This document shows positions 11,318-23,105 of a stretch of 64,000 nucleotides of DNA, piece after piece. Origin of the DNA: Trichobilharzia regenti (taxonomy: Eukaryota; Platyhelminthes; Trematoda; Strigeidida; Schistosomatidae); contig OX235265.1 of NCBI GenBank assembly GCA_944472135.2, forward strand, positions 46,597,459 to 46,661,458, in the 5' to 3' direction. Both the position numbers and the translations under genes were made by a program. How positions within the stretch are numbered: position 1 is the first letter of the stretch; each line of letters starts with the position of its first letter. The notes beneath the pieces are model-generated. The model saw nothing but the letters and a program-made list of their open reading frames with translations, was not told where the DNA came from and searched no databases.

Positions 11318-14092
11318 GGTAGGTGAACTCCGAAATCTCCAAGCACACCTTCAACTGAAAATAATCATTCTCACTGAAACGTGGCTAAACCCCACTATCG
11401 CCGACAATGAAATCAGTATAGGTGATATGGTACTGGCCAGGAGAGACAGGGATAATAAGGAAGGAGGGGGAGTTGCTATATACTTTGATAGGCAACTTAA
11501 ATGTGTGCGTGCAACGGACCCACCACTTATTGAACTCCCAGACTCCATATGGTGTCATTTCGCTGTAGGCCACACCAAGCGCTTACTGGGTGGCATCTAG
11601 CGATCTCCCACCTGTGGGGCAGAGCACAATCAGCTACTGCTCAGCACTATCACAGGGATACGAGATTTGGGCTACGACCGAATCACCATAGCTGGAGATT
11701 TCAATGTTCCATCACTGAACCTCGGCTCCGGGTGTGCTAAGGGAAAATTTGGCCGAAACCTATTGCAAACTATTCGAAACACGGGACTGACTGAGAATGT
11801 TGGAGACGACACTAGGTGGTGCCCTAGTGGAAAGTCATCAAAACTAGATTATATTCTAACTAGTGACCAACTACTCGTCGAAAAGGTCCAGATCATGACT
11901 CCTCTGGGAAGTAGTGACCATGCAGTCATAGGTTTCGATCTTGTTCTTTGTGAGCGTTTGCAGTGGGATGTTACGCGACCATGTCTGTGTTACAGCGAGG
12001 CTGACTATGCTGAGATGCAGAGGCTCTTGTCCGACGCAGACTGGCCCTAAGCATGGGACGACCTATCTGTGGATGAACACTTGGAAGTGGTAAAAAAGAT
12101 TATTCATATAGCAATCTCGGATGCCGTCCCTTTAGTCACAACACAGCCCAAGGGAAAGACATCATGGTTGAAGAGAGGCACGCAACGTATTCTGCAAGCG
12201 AAGTGGAAGGCTTGGTTTACGTGGCGTGTATCTAAGAGTCAGACAGAACACGATGCATACCTCGAACTCGAACCGGTGCAATGCAAGAGTCAAGAGGGAC
12301 AGGGGTCATTACAGGCTAACCTTGCTAATTACTCTCATCAAACTCCAAAAACTTGTACCGATTCATGTCGGAAAGAAAACCGACAAACCAAGGGGCATGC
12401 GCCTTAGTAGGCCCAAACGGTCAATACCTCACTAGTCTGGAGATGGCTGAAACATTCAGTTCAGCCTTCGCTAAACAGCTAAACAGCAATGTGGATATTA
12501 CAGTCACGGACCAAAATGGTGGCACCACTATTTCAAAGGAGGAAGACCTAGCGACTACTCCCCAAATAAACCCCGCAATAGTGCAAAGGAAGCTACAGCG
12601 ACTCACACCTGGGAAGTCCCCAGGTTGTGACGACATCAGGCCATCTGTTCTGAAACAGTGCGCCGAAGCTCTCTGTAGACCCCTGTGCGACTTGTTCCAA
12701 CACTCAATGGATTCGGGGACACTGCCAAGGGAGTGGAAAAGAGTCATCCTTTCTCCAGTCTTCAAAGGTGGGGCCAGGCAAAACGCTACTAGTCATAGAC
12801 CAGTAGCTCTACTCCCAGAGGTATCAAAAGTACTGGAAAGTATTATTGACGACCACATCAGGGAATATTTCGATGGGACTAATACACTACATGAAGCCCA
12901 ACATGGTTTCAGAAAAGGCAGATCCTGCGTTACTAACCTGCTGTCAGCTTAGGACGACTGGACATCATGCTGGGATATGAATGCACCAGTCCATGTGGTC
13001 TCCCTAGACTTTGAGAAGGCATTTGACACTGTTCACCATGACCTTCTCCTACATAAAATAAGCCAGGCAGGTATAGGTGAGCCACTTCTGTCATGGTTAA
13101 AGGACTACCTAGCCGACAGGCAATTTCGCACCGAGCTTAACCGAGTCCTATCATCTTGGCACAGATCGTCATCAGGAGTGTCGCAGGGTTCTATCTTAGG
13201 ACCACTGATGTTTTTGATTTTCATCAATGATCTACCACGCCGTCTGAGCTGCCCGACTCTCCTGTACGCTGACGACGTAAAAATATGGAGGGCGATAAAG
13301 TGTCCGGAGGACTCAGATAGGCTACAGGAAGACCCAAACCTTCTGGAAGACTGGGCGGTGGCCAGTGGCATGACTTTCAACTTGAAAAAGTGCAAAGTAG
13401 TGAAGTTGCGCACTTGTAGACTGCAGAATGCAAGTTACACCCTGTGCAATGAAAGCTTGTCCTGCACAACGTCGGAACGCGACTGAGGTCTAGTTCTAAC
13501 GGAAAAAATGGACACAAGCGTAAATTACACAGGGGATGTAGAGAGGGCATATGCGGTCATACACTTTACGCACAGACAGTTAGGTGCACTCACTCCTGAG
13601 CTCTTTCTAATGTTGTACAAAACATACGTCAGGCCACACCTTGAGGTGCATAATATTGTTGCACCCCCAATGCTGAGAAGAGACGCCAACCTCTTGGAAA
13701 GAGTCCAACGACGGGCAACAAAAGGAGTGGTTGGTCTCCGAAACAAAACATATGATGAAAATCTGAACCAATTAGGCCTGTTCACACTTAGCTACCGTCG
13801 GCTTAGGGGGGATTTGATTACTGCCTACAAAATAACAAATGACCAGAATCACCCAAACAAAGGTGTTCTGCCATTGAGTAGGTATAGGCTTCCACGTGGA
13901 AATCCCAGAAGGATAGCTCACCAGAGGGCAAGGACCCAGGTGCGCTCCCACTTCTTTTCACTGCGGGTTTGCCGTTCCTGGAATTCCTTACCGGCAGATG
14001 TAGCTATGGCACCGTCTTTGGACGCCTTTAAGCGAAGGCTGGACAACCATGCAGCGATACAAGGACTGCATCCAAATGGCCTATCTCCTTAA
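11318..14092 (+). pseudogene. CR1-Y ORF2: endonuclease and reverse transcriptase, broken
   Basis: The endonuclease (APE type) is recognised by LTETWLNP, AGDFNVP, KLDYIL and the terminal SSDHAVIGFDL. RT follows with CDDIRPSVLK, a typical HRPVALLP block, [23 protein letters not shown], a [11 protein letters not shown] block and the catalytic YADDVK near 13267. The thumb and C-terminal segment ends with a stop at 14092. Frameshifts occur in the endonuclease (near 11600) and the RT linker (about 12300-12400), with stops near 12950 and 13486. It nicks target DNA and primes reverse transcription in intact relatives, but this copy cannot. Confidence 0.85.
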
Positions 14093-14165
14093 AATCGCAT
14101 ACACCATTCAGGGGTAGGCAATTAAACTCGTCGTTTTACTTCTTTACATAATAATAATAATAGTA
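11318..14165 (+). mobile_element. CR1-Y 3' part, non-LTR retrotransposon
   Basis: It begins inside the endonuclease domain of ORF2, directly against the BEL-A LTR, and runs through RT to a 3' UTR ending in an (ATA)n tract near 14143-14165. The missing 5' part of the same family is at 38351 to about 40.4 kb in the opposite orientation. Confidence 0.8.
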
Positions 14166-14680
14166 TATTCTCATTTTGTACATGAGAGACGCCAGTTTAC
14201 AGGCATCATCAATATGATAAATTACATATACGATTAGCAATCATAATTAATAATAATGTTTTAATAAAATACACATTTTTTCCTACTTGTGTAGGACACA
14301 CCAAATGTACAGGCATGGGTAAGCAATATTTAAATTTCATAAATTTGGTTCATGGTTAAGTTACATAGTTGCTGGCGTTTTGTCTTAGGTCTGTGGGAAC
14401 AATATGATAACCAGTCATTCAATGGAGCACGTCATGAATTATAGGAATATTAACTTCGCATTAACAAAAAAACCCAAGTATGTTTTGGATGGATGAAAAA
14501 TACTTGGGAAAAAATAAAGCTTGCAGTAATTTCCCAATATAACTTGGGTGTGTACAAATCCGAATCTCATTTTTGATTTGATTTATATCCAAATTGGGTA
14601 ATAAGAAATCTGTTTTTACAGATACGATCAGTTATTTTATAAGTTACAATCGTGACGTTGTATTACAAATTGTTACTTTT
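14166..14680 (-). repeat. 3'-terminal sequences of non-LTR elements, (TTA)n tails
   Basis: Read on minus, two blocks (about 14143-14255 and 14256-14400) share the pattern GCCTGTA, then AT-rich sequence, then (TTA)n, also seen at 44395 and 44946. One is probably the 3' end of CR1-X; the other is a short separate retroposed end. Boundaries are uncertain. Confidence 0.45.
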
Positions 14681-15107
14681 CCATTGGTATGAGTATATTC
14701 CACAAATGTAATCCAGGTTGCATCGTGGGGAAAGTTAATTCGTTATTAACTAGGCAAATGAAAGATACGGGACCAATAATGTTTGCAGATCATTTGTCAT
14801 TGTAAATGGTCAAATATCCACATTATTCATTCTCATTCAAAAAGTCAAATGGAAGCTGAAATGGTGAGAGAAAAAAGAAGACAAACAACAGCAACGCGAA
14901 AGAAAGTGAGAGGAGTCCTTAAGGAGTGATTAATAAATATATACATATATATTCTGTTTTGTAACTATGGTTATTTTTGTTCATTAACTAACTAGTCCCG
15001 TTACGCTAACTTTTATATTATGTGTGAACTAATATTACTGTCCTGTGCAGAAATGTTTATCATCTAGTTCCAATAATATTAAAATTTATAATTGTAGTTT
15101 GTTGTAA

Positions 15108-17068
15108 CTACACGTTTAAAGAACTTAAAATATCTATGTATGGTGAAAAAGAAGGTGTAAGAGTCAGGCGCGAAAGTGCATTGTCATCTTTGAGCAGTCT
15201 GGTGACTGAGGAGATGAACACTGGAAGTGTGTTTGCATCGCGCACATTAGCTGGTAGTCTATTCCAAATGACTGAAAACTTATTTAAGAAGAAGTTGTAC
15301 CGCACGTAAGTCTGACAGTACTCTGTAGCAGCTTGGTTGTGATGATTTCTAAGATTGTAACTGATGACAGCGGTAGGTTTAGTTATTGGCTCGGAGGAAT
15401 GCAAGATAAGATTAGTTAGCTTGTAGTAAAAGATAAGGTTTAGCTTAAGACGTCTTTTCCAGAGGGGTTCTAATCTTAGTCTGTCGCATCACTCATGGTA
15501 TTCCAGACGACTTTCTAAACCAAGAGTTCTTGAGGTAAACTGCCGTTGCACTCCCTCTAATTTGAGCCCGTCATTTTGTCTGAGTCCGCTAAGAATAAAC
15601 GAGCAGTATTCTGAGATAGGTCGGACACATACTTTGTATAATAAAACCCTAGTTTCACAACAAAAGAAATTGCGTGTTATGCATCCTATCAGCCTTCGCG
15701 TTTTACGTCTGGCATAATCAGTCTGTTCAGAGAACGTTAAGTTACTAGAGTATCTAATACCGAGATCTACGACTGAGTTGAGCTTAGCTAGTTTTCGCCC
15801 ATTTATTTCAAGAGTTAGATCAAGCTTACTGTTGCCGATACAAATCCAGCCGCATTTGTCAATGTTAAAGTTTAGACAGGATTCAGCACACCACGTTGCA
15901 AGGCTACTTAGTTCAAGATGTATTTTAGTAACCATATCGCTTAATTCATGAGTGTAGCAGGAGTAGACGACTTTGAGGTCGTCAGCATACAGGAATGGTT
16001 TACCTGAGGTGAAGCACTTGCAAATGCTGTTAATGTAGACTGTGAATAAAAGTGGACCTAGGACACTACCTTGCACGACCCTACTTGAGATCTGCCTAGG
16101 ATGAGACAATACAGATCCAACTTTGGTTATTTGTACCCTGTTGCTTAGAAATGATTTTAACCAGTTCAGTAATGGGTTGCGAATTCCACAAGAGTACAGC
16201 TTCTCAAAGAGAATACTGTGAGATACCATGTCAAATGCCCTAGATATATCGAAGTAGAGAACAACGACTAGCTTACGTGCTTCGCGACTACTAGTGATGC
16301 AGTTGAAAAAGTCGAAGTGGCAAGTAACGCAGGATCTATTTTTGAGAAATCCGTGTTGAGACCTTGTAACAAGATCTTCCCTAAGTAGGTAGTGTGACAA
16401 TTGATCTTTTACATCTTTTTCCATGATTCGTGAGATAACTGGGGTTATATTTATGGGTCTGTAATTGCGGACGTTTGCCCTATCACCAGATTTGTAATGT
16501 GGAATTATGAAGCTAGTTTTCCACTCACTAGGGTAAGTGCCAGTGTCCATAGATATTGAGAAGAATTTAAGAAGTAACAAGGGTATATCACACCCACTGT
16601 TTTTGAAAATTATCGAAGCTAGGCCATCCGGTCCCGTACTAGTGGAAGGTTTAAGGCTTTTAATTGCTTGTACTATTAACTGATTAGTGGACACAATGCT
16701 TTCAAGGGAAGAGATAGTAAGGGGAGCGGTTTCACCAGGCATATGTGTTTCTAAACTAAAGTTTGCAAACCAATCACTGAAAAGTTCACAGAAAGTGGCG
16801 GGATCATTGTAGATTACTTTGTCGTGAAGTAAGTAGGGGATTTCCCTCGCCGACTGCATTCGTTTTTTAAGAAGTGCCGTTAAGTTATAAACTTTGGAGG
16901 TACTTTCAAGTGCCGTTAACTCTTCGTCGAGGTCCTTTTGAGAGCGTAGGCGCTTGAGAGATTCAAAAGACTCGTGGATTGAGAGCTGTAGTGATATGTC
17001 CTTAGTGGAATAGTACTGTTTCTTCAGCTTCCTTAACTTATTACGGTGTGCCCTTGGAATATATTCAG
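15108..17068 (-). CDS. CR1-X ORF2, reverse transcriptase part
   Basis: This is the downstream segment of ORF2, interrupted at 17069 by BEL-B. It encodes the RT of a CR1-like element. Visible blocks include STGPDGLAS, YRPINITPVISRIME, QHGFLKNRSCV, YFDISRAFDMV, QGSVLGPLLF and the catalytic FLYADDLKV. The frame is open from the insertion site to an in-frame TGA at 15491-15489, then open again through a conserved C-terminal region to the stop at 15108. The same TGA is present in the second copy at 41016-41018, so it is family-inherited and not a private mutation. In intact relatives the protein reverse-transcribes its own RNA at nicked target DNA. Confidence 0.85.
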
Positions 17069-17073
17069 TTCGG

Positions 17074-17610
17074 TGTTAATTCCTTTCCTACCTGTTCATT
17101 CTCAATCTTTTCTTTGTTCAACATTATACTACTTGCCATTAGTAAGTAGTATGATTTTTATATGTTAATTTATTACAATGACATTTGCTTACAACTGCAG
17201 TTAAATTACTTGTTCTATTATCATTCTATTAATGTATAGTTCTTATTTTTCTTCTCCTTAAACATTACTTGCTGCATTTACCCTATAGTGTATGCTTTAC
17301 TATTGAAAGTTGTTTGTTCATATTTGTTTATTCTTTGCTTGGCATTCGCGGGCCGTTTGAACCGACACGTGGATCGACCTTGACACAGCATTGCTGTTTT
17401 TACTTATTGACTGCACAGTGGTTGTGCATTTGACGGCATTTAGCCACAGACACCTCACATTTTGAGGTTTGTATATTATATATCTATTTTTATGTAATAA
17501 AGTACCGTATTGCAGAATATCCTGTATTTTGGACTTTACGCGTCACTCTACGTGTGGTTAAATCTATAGTTTGGATTATCGTTTCGGATTTCTTTCGGGA
17601 GAAATTCACA
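17074..17610 (+). repeat. BEL-B 5' LTR
   Basis: A 537-bp repeat starting TGTTAATTCC and ending AAATTCACA. It is nearly identical to 20661-21196. Confidence 0.95.
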
Positions 17611-17652
17611 GTACTCAAAATTGGTCTTGTTGATCTATTTGGACGATTATCA

Positions 17653-19140
17653 ATGCCGGTTACTCGTAATATGTCTGGAAAACTGGAAAACGCTGAAGAA
17701 TATCTTCGAGTCAATTTATCTTCACCGCAAGTTTCTTCTTTACCTGTTTCCTTATCTGTTTCTGATAATTTTAAACACACCCCTCATGTCAGCCCAGGTT
17801 TTGATAATATTGCTATGGGAGGTAGTGTAGTAGTAGACTCCGATGTTGATTCGGATGTGGCTACCGAATTAGAGATCCTAGAGCTTAAGGTTCAAGAGCT
17901 TAGACTTCGCAGCAAACAACGAAAATTGAAGAGCGAGCGCTCTCAACAAGTCAAGACTGCAGCCAGCTGCGTTCGATCTTGCGCCAATCCCTCGGAAAGC
18001 CAACTCCTAGACGGTAGCATCACGTATTGTACAGCACAACCATCAGGGTCAAATTGTACTGCCACTCCAGTCCAACCACTCCTGAACTCAGTTAGCCCCA
18101 TTAGAATGCCTCAAATTGAGATGGATAAGTTCGATGGTACACCGACTAAGTTCTTGAAGTTTATAAGATGCTTTAACATGTTCATAGGAGAACAAACTAA
18201 TGATGACAACCTACGGTTAATGCATCTTATACACAATTGTGTTGGTATAGCCAAGGAGGCCATAGAGCATTGCATTCTACTGCCCTCTGAGGTAGGCTAT
18301 AGGAAAGCCATGGGGATTTTACGAAGTCAATTTGGCCAACCTCATGCAGTTTCAGATGCCTTCCTCTCCGAATTACTGTCAGGCCCACAGCTGCAACCTG
18401 AAGATATAGTTGGGCTACAACGGTTGTTGAGACAGATGACCAATTGTGAGATAGCCTTATCTCAGATGAATCACATGGCAGACTTGGACTGCTCTACCAA
18501 CCTTAAGTGCATTGTTCAACGTCTCCCTCGGCACCTACGATGGAAGTGGGCAGAATTGGTAAACGATGGTTTACAGTTTGCTGAACCTAGCTTTCGTTAC
18601 CTCAAAGAATTCCTCGAAAGGCAACTGTCCTTGGCTACAAGCTGTTACGGCCAGATAGCTAATGGGAATAGGAACAACAACGAAGTAGGGTCCAACAATA
18701 AAATGTCCAGAGCTATGCCTTCGCACAGTGTTAATGTCGTGAAGTCACGAGCCCAGAAGTCGTGCATAGTTTGCTTCACAGATCACGACTTATGGGAATG
18801 TCAACGCTTTTTGTCGATGAGTCACAAAGAGAGACTAGCAGTGTCAATGCGGCATAAGGTGTGCTTCAACTGTTTGAAACTTAATCACCGAGCTGACACT
18901 TGTCGTGCAGCAAGAGGTTGCGATATAGTAGGATGCACTAGACGTCATCATAAACTTCTACACAATGAAGATAATTCAGCATGCAAGACTGTCAACTACT
19001 CTAGCACGGAATCCGGAACTTCCTTTTTAGGATATGTGCCGATTCGTATCTTAGGTCCTAAAGGATTTCTAGATACCTATGCCTTTCTTGACAATGGTTC
19101 AGATGCTACACTACTGCTGAGTCATGTTGCCGCCAAATAG
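17653..19140 (+). CDS. BEL-B Gag and protease N-terminal part
   Basis: From the ATG at 17653 the frame has a short leader, a coiled-coil-like segment rich in Leu, Arg, Lys and Glu (about residues 70-105), the Pao-type Gag domain (FDGTPTKFLKFIRCFNMFI) and Cys/His knuckles (CIVCFTDHDLWEC; CFNCLKLNHRADTC; a further C-H-rich segment). The protease then begins with LDTYAFLDNGSDATLL. The frame ends at TAG 19138-19140. The next frame begins at the same AAA triplet one base back, so either one A was lost from a run or a -1 frameshift is used. An earlier in-frame ATG-less start at 17554 lies inside the LTR, so I prefer 17653. Confidence 0.85.
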   Translation: MPVTRNMSGKLENAEEYLRVNLSSPQVSSLPVSLSVSDNFKHTPHVSPGFDNIAMGGSVVVDSDVDSDVATELEILELKVQELRLRSKQRKLKSERSQQVKTAASCVRSCANPSESQLLDGSITYCTAQPSGSNCTATPVQPLLNSVSPIRMPQIEMDKFDGTPTKFLKFIRCFNMFIGEQTNDDNLRLMHLIHNCVGIAKEAIEHCILLPSEVGYRKAMGILRSQFGQPHAVSDAFLSELLSGPQLQPEDIVGLQRLLRQMTNCEIALSQMNHMADLDCSTNLKCIVQRLPRHLRWKWAELVNDGLQFAEPSFRYLKEFLERQLSLATSCYGQIANGNRNNNEVGSNNKMSRAMPSHSVNVVKSRAQKSCIVCFTDHDLWECQRFLSMSHKERLAVSMRHKVCFNCLKLNHRADTCRAARGCDIVGCTRRHHKLLHNEDNSACKTVNYSSTESGTSFLGYVPIRILGPKGFLDTYAFLDNGSDATLLLSHVAAK

Positions 19141-20541
19141 GACTGGAAGGGGTTAATACATTGATGCAGGTAACATCTTTCTGTGGAACTACTTCTCAGA
19201 ATTCATCTAAGGTTGATTTCGAAGTTGAATCCTTAACGGGAGATTACAAGACGAGGGTCAAGAGTGCCTTTACCGTGGAAAGCTTACCTGTAAAGAGACC
19301 TAAGACTCCTTCAAACGAACAGATGAAAAAATGGCCTCACCTGGCAGAAATTCCCTTTCTAGACGTCGAATGTAAACAGGTCAGTCTACTAATTGGGACT
19401 AATGTACCTGAAGCACACTGGGTGCTGGAGCAGCGTATAGGGAAATCCAACCAACCGTTTGCATCTTTGTCAGTTTTTGGTTGGTATTTATTGGGTTCAG
19501 GAGACGAATATAAAGAAGCAACCTCTATCTTCTGCTTAGAGGAAAGTGAATCAGTAGAGAACAAGCCTTTGCGAATGATTGAAGCTGAATTTCAGGACAA
19601 GCACTCATGCGAAAGGTCCAGTTCTGAAATAGATAAAGGGGTTCTGAAGGCAACCGATAGGGAGATAAGATTGCGGAACGGACATTATGAAGTTCCATTG
19701 ACTTGGAAAGAGGACTGGCGTAGATTACCGCCTAATAAGTTTGAGGCAGAACGCAGGCTGGACAGTCTTCAGAAGAAACTAAAAAAGGACGAAAGCCTAT
19801 TGAAGTCCTACAATCAAATACTAACAGACCATGAGTTGAAGGGTTATATTAGTCGCGTTCCTGACGACTTCTCCAAGAAACGTAGAGTTATCCCTCACCA
19901 CCCAGTTATAAATCCCCGCAAGCCTGGTAAAATTAGAGTGGTTTTCGATTGTGCCTTTAAATGTAAGGGAATATTCTTGAACGATTGTCCGTATTCGGGA
20001 CCTGATCTGATGAATGACTTGGCTGGGGTACTATTGAGATTTAGAAAACATCGGATAGCCTTGTCAGCAGATATTGAGGAGATGTTTCTTCAGGTTCACT
20101 TACCTGTCAAGGATAAAAGTGCCTTTAGTTTCTTATGGTATTCTGAGGGTAGACTGGACTTACCACCGAGCCTGTATGAATTAAACGTACATCCCTTCGG
20201 TGCTACCTCATCACCTTTTTGTGCAGCCTATGCTTTAAAACGAGCCACAAGACGATGGAAACAAGGGCAACTCCTCGCTGATACGTTTTGGAGACGGTGG
20301 AAGCGGGAGTACTTGACGACCTTACAATCGCGTTCGACGACATCGAAACTTACAAGTGGGAGACCTAGTACTAGTGGCTGCGGAGCCTTCACCTCGCAAT
20401 CGTTGGTCAATGGGAATAATTACAGGTGTTACGGCAAGCTGCGATGGGTATATCAGAAAAGTGGATATCAAGACACCGAGGGGTATAGTCAACCGAGATG
20501 TGCGTAGGGTTTGCCTACTAGAAGGTATTGAGGAGAGATAA
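19137..20541 (+). pseudogene. BEL-B pol, RT fused to C-terminal domain by deletion
   Basis: The rest of the protease leads into RT with HHPVINPRKPGKIRVVFDC, SADIEEMFLQV (catalytic Asp present) and HPFGATSSPFCAAYALK. The sequence then jumps, still in frame near 20246, to RRWKQGQLLADTFWRRW, which in BEL-A lies after the integrase core. The YVDD motif, RNase H and integrase are missing. A further frameshift near 20340 moves the C-terminal domain (VGDLVLVA to LLEGIEER) to another frame. The junction suggests a deletion inherited by an element mobilised in trans, because the LTRs are nearly identical. Confidence 0.88.
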
Positions 20542-20660
20542 GCACTTTGTAGGATATATAGCTGGATAGTGGATACAGATGTGGCGAGAGTAAATTGTAC
20601 CATTTCTGTGTCTTACTAGCAGGTAGAGTAGGGAAAACCAGGCTGGTTTTGAGGGGGCGG

Positions 20661-21196
20661 TGTTAATTCCTTTCCTACCTGTTCATTCTCAATCTTTTCT
20701 TTGTTCAACATTATACTACTTGCCATTAGTAAGTAGTATGATTTTATATGTTAATTTATTACAATGACATTTGCTTACAACTGCAGTTAAATTACTTGTT
20801 CTATTATCATTCTATTAATGTATAGTTCTTATTTTTCTTCTCCTTAAACATTACTTGCTGCATTTACCCTATAGTGTATGCTTTACTATTGAAAGTTGTT
20901 TGTTCATATTTGTTTATTCTTTGCTTGGCATTCGCGGGCCGTTTGAACCGACACGTGGATCGACCTTGACACAGCATTGCTGTTTTTACTTATTGACTGC
21001 ACAGTGGTTGTGCATTTGACGGCATTTAGCCACAGACACCTCACATTTTGAGGTTTGTATATTATATATCTATTTTTATGTAATAAAGTACCGTATTGCA
21101 GAATATCCTGTATTTTGGACTTTACGCGTCACTCTACGTGTGGTTAAATCCATAGTTTGGATTATCGTTTCGGATTTCTTTCGGGAGAAATTCACA
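20661..21196 (+). repeat. BEL-B 3' LTR
   Basis: A 536-bp copy of the 5' LTR, preceded by the purine tract GAGGGGGCGG (20651-20660), the likely plus-strand primer. Confidence 0.95.
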
Positions 21197-22064
21197 TTCG
21201 GTGTCTACTTAATTTCACTATTTTCTTTGGAGCAACTGTATCTAGACAAAGGGTAATATTCCTGTAAAACAGGGTTACTAAGGCCTCCAGGGAGTCAGTG
21301 GTAAAATAGTCATCCCACTGACAGAGTCGAATAAGTTCTTGGACTAATCCCCAGTCTGTATATTTGTAACTACGACATATCACGCTCTCCGAATCTTGTT
21401 TGTTCCCTGTGTTTAGTGGTGAGAAAGGCAGAGAGCAGAGTACCATTCTATTGTCACTACTGGAAAATCTATTACCAAAATAGATGGAGACTGGGATTGT
21501 GTCATGACAAAATACAAGGTCCGACATGTTGTCACCACGAGTAAGTGTCTGAACGTGTTGTTGCCATCCATAACAGTCGATAGTCGCAAATAATTCTTCG
21601 AAGCGTTGGGGGCCGGAACTAGTTAACCAATTGACTTCTGGAAGATTGAAGTCCCCTGCAATTATTTCGTAATTAGCACTTAACGAGGAGGCATGTGCAA
21701 ACGATTTAGCTAATAACTCATCAGTTTCTTTTGTTGCGGTTGGTGCTCGATAGAAACAGCCTATGAGAAGTTTGTACTTATCTGCATGTAAGACAACCCA
21801 GAGTGAGTCAGGTACCTTATTCATTATTTCATCTTCCACCTTACTGACTACAAATGAGCTATGTCTATGCATGAGACATCCTCCACCACGCTTGCAATCT
21901 CTATTTGTACGGTGTAGAGTATAATCATCGATACCTATATGCACATCAAGTACAGAGGATGAGCACCATGATTCAGTAATCAGAGCTACAGTAGGCTTGG
22001 TAATTAATAATAATGTCCTTAGTTCAGACATCTTATTGATTAATGAAAGGGCATTAATTAACAA
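21197..22064 (-). CDS. CR1-X ORF2, endonuclease part
   Basis: This upstream part of CR1-X ORF2 encodes an APE-type endonuclease. Motifs are ITESWC near the N terminus, RGGGC, the loop IGCFYRAP, the metal-site AGDFNLPEVNW, LVFC and a terminal SSDNRMVL, where the usual H of SDH is N. A loss of that His would weaken catalysis. The frame stays open to the BEL-B junction. After removal of BEL-B and one TTCGG it continues in frame into the RT part at 17068. The start shown gives LINALSLINKMSEL, matching the usual beginning of CR1 endonucleases. Confidence 0.82.
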
Positions 22065-22150
22065 TATCGTGAAAAAGTCACGGGATGCTACAAACTGGCT
22101 TAAAATGTCACCACAACCTAAATGTATTTGTGCCTCAGCACCGCAAGAGT

Positions 22151-22366
22151 TTATGAATGAAGGGGGGTCGGACTGGATGTCTGTGCATCGGGGTTGGAGT
22201 ACAAGGAGGTTGTCCTAGGTGCCATGGGTCGTACTAGTGATTCGGGACACCTGGAAAATTTACCGCGTTCCTGGATATAGGGGTAGTATAGGTTGGGTCT
22301 GGGTTGACGGTTAAAAAGCATAGCATCAAAAGGTCTACCCATCCAACTGCTATTCGTCATACTGGT
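22151..22366 (-). CDS. CR1-X ORF1, C-terminal piece
   Basis: This is the end of ORF1 after the Gypsy-C insertion. Read from the CTGGT duplication it carries NSSWMGRPFDAMLF, then a basic, Pro- and Tyr-rich tail to a stop at 22151. It is in frame with the segment at 23421-23809 once Gypsy-C and one duplication copy are removed. No domain is recognised. Confidence 0.6.
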   Translation of the reverse strand, partial: TSMTNSSWMGRPFDAMLFNRQPRPNLYYPYIQERGKFSRCPESLVRPMAPRTTSLYSNPDAQTSSPTPLHS

Positions 22367-22681
22367 TAACAACAGAAGACAAGGGCCAGGCAACAGATCC
22401 TTTTATTATGAAAATCAACACGTATTTATACATATTTCAGACAACATTATTATAGACAAGCGCAGTCATCTGATTGGTTGTTTAGGTAGACAAACGCAGG
22501 CTTCTGATTGGTTGTTTCGGGATTCCTTGACAAATAGAGTTCTCTCTGCGAATCATATTTTGCCACGTTAACTTTGCTGTGATTGGTTGTTGACTCAGGC
22601 TTGTTCACGGCCCATATTAGTGACCTAGACCTTAACGTAGATTAGTGCCAACCAATCGGCTAGCAGCCTGCTCTCACCACA
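22367..22681 (-). repeat. Gypsy-C 3' LTR
   Basis: A 315-bp LTR, nearly identical to 23106-23420. Confidence 0.92.
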
Positions 22682-23105
22682 CTCGTCTCCCCGTCAAATA
22701 CGTGCGACTGAAGTCGGCTTGATCTACTTGGTGCAGGCGTCATCGTTGGCTTGTCTCGCTGTATCCATTTCTGGAGCTCGCTGACGTTCACGCGCCTCTC
22801 CTTGTTCGCCATTGCGACTGTGTCTGCGTAACCCCATCTCGAAGTGACCATATATGGTCCTTCCCACTTTGGAAACTGTTTGCCTGACCCTGTCGAACAT
22901 TCGTCCATACTTCGGCCCACACCTTCATATGCTGCTTTCGCCCGACCTCCCAGCAGCGTCTCAAGTAGCAGCTCCATCGCTGACAGATCTTGAACGCCAC
23001 TCAACTGCGCAGAAGCCTTGAAGTCCTGCCCGAAGATCCATATGTCTCCATCAAAAACTGCAGGGTATAGGCTTTTCATTTGTCGGTAGGCAGCGACACC
23101 AAATG
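22682..23105 (-). pseudogene. Gypsy-C fused gag start and pol end
   Basis: One minus-strand frame joins a Gag N terminus (YPAVFDGDIWIFGQDF, ending near LLGGRAKAAYEG) to the far C terminus of pol (KWEGPYMVTSRWG, a typical post-integrase segment). Protease, RT, RNase H and integrase are absent. The frame is continuous across the junction at about 22880-22930 and runs on into the 3' LTR. The product could at most be a small Gag-like protein. Confidence 0.75.

Larger units (their letters stand above)
17074..21196 (+). mobile_element. BEL-B, recent internally deleted BEL/Pao element
   Basis: LTRs at 17074-17610 and 20661-21196 differ by one base change and one indel by eye. A perfect 5-bp target-site duplication TTCGG flanks the element (17069-17073 and 21197-21201). 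The interior lacks most of RT, all RNase H and all integrase. It lies in CR1-X ORF2 in the opposite orientation. Confidence 0.95.

Noticed and set aside
14143..14165. (ATA)n tract as an independent microsatellite
   Set aside because: It sits at the 3' ends of CR1-Y and related retroposons, so a retroposition tail explains it better.
19337..19564. Minus-strand frames opposite BEL pol regions as genes
   Set aside because: They are shadows of conserved pol coding on the other strand.
22440..22600. Repeated GATTGG boxes as a CCAAT promoter array of a host gene
   Set aside because: They lie within both Gypsy-C LTRs and belong to the LTR; on the LTR's coding strand they read CCAAT, which may serve the element only.
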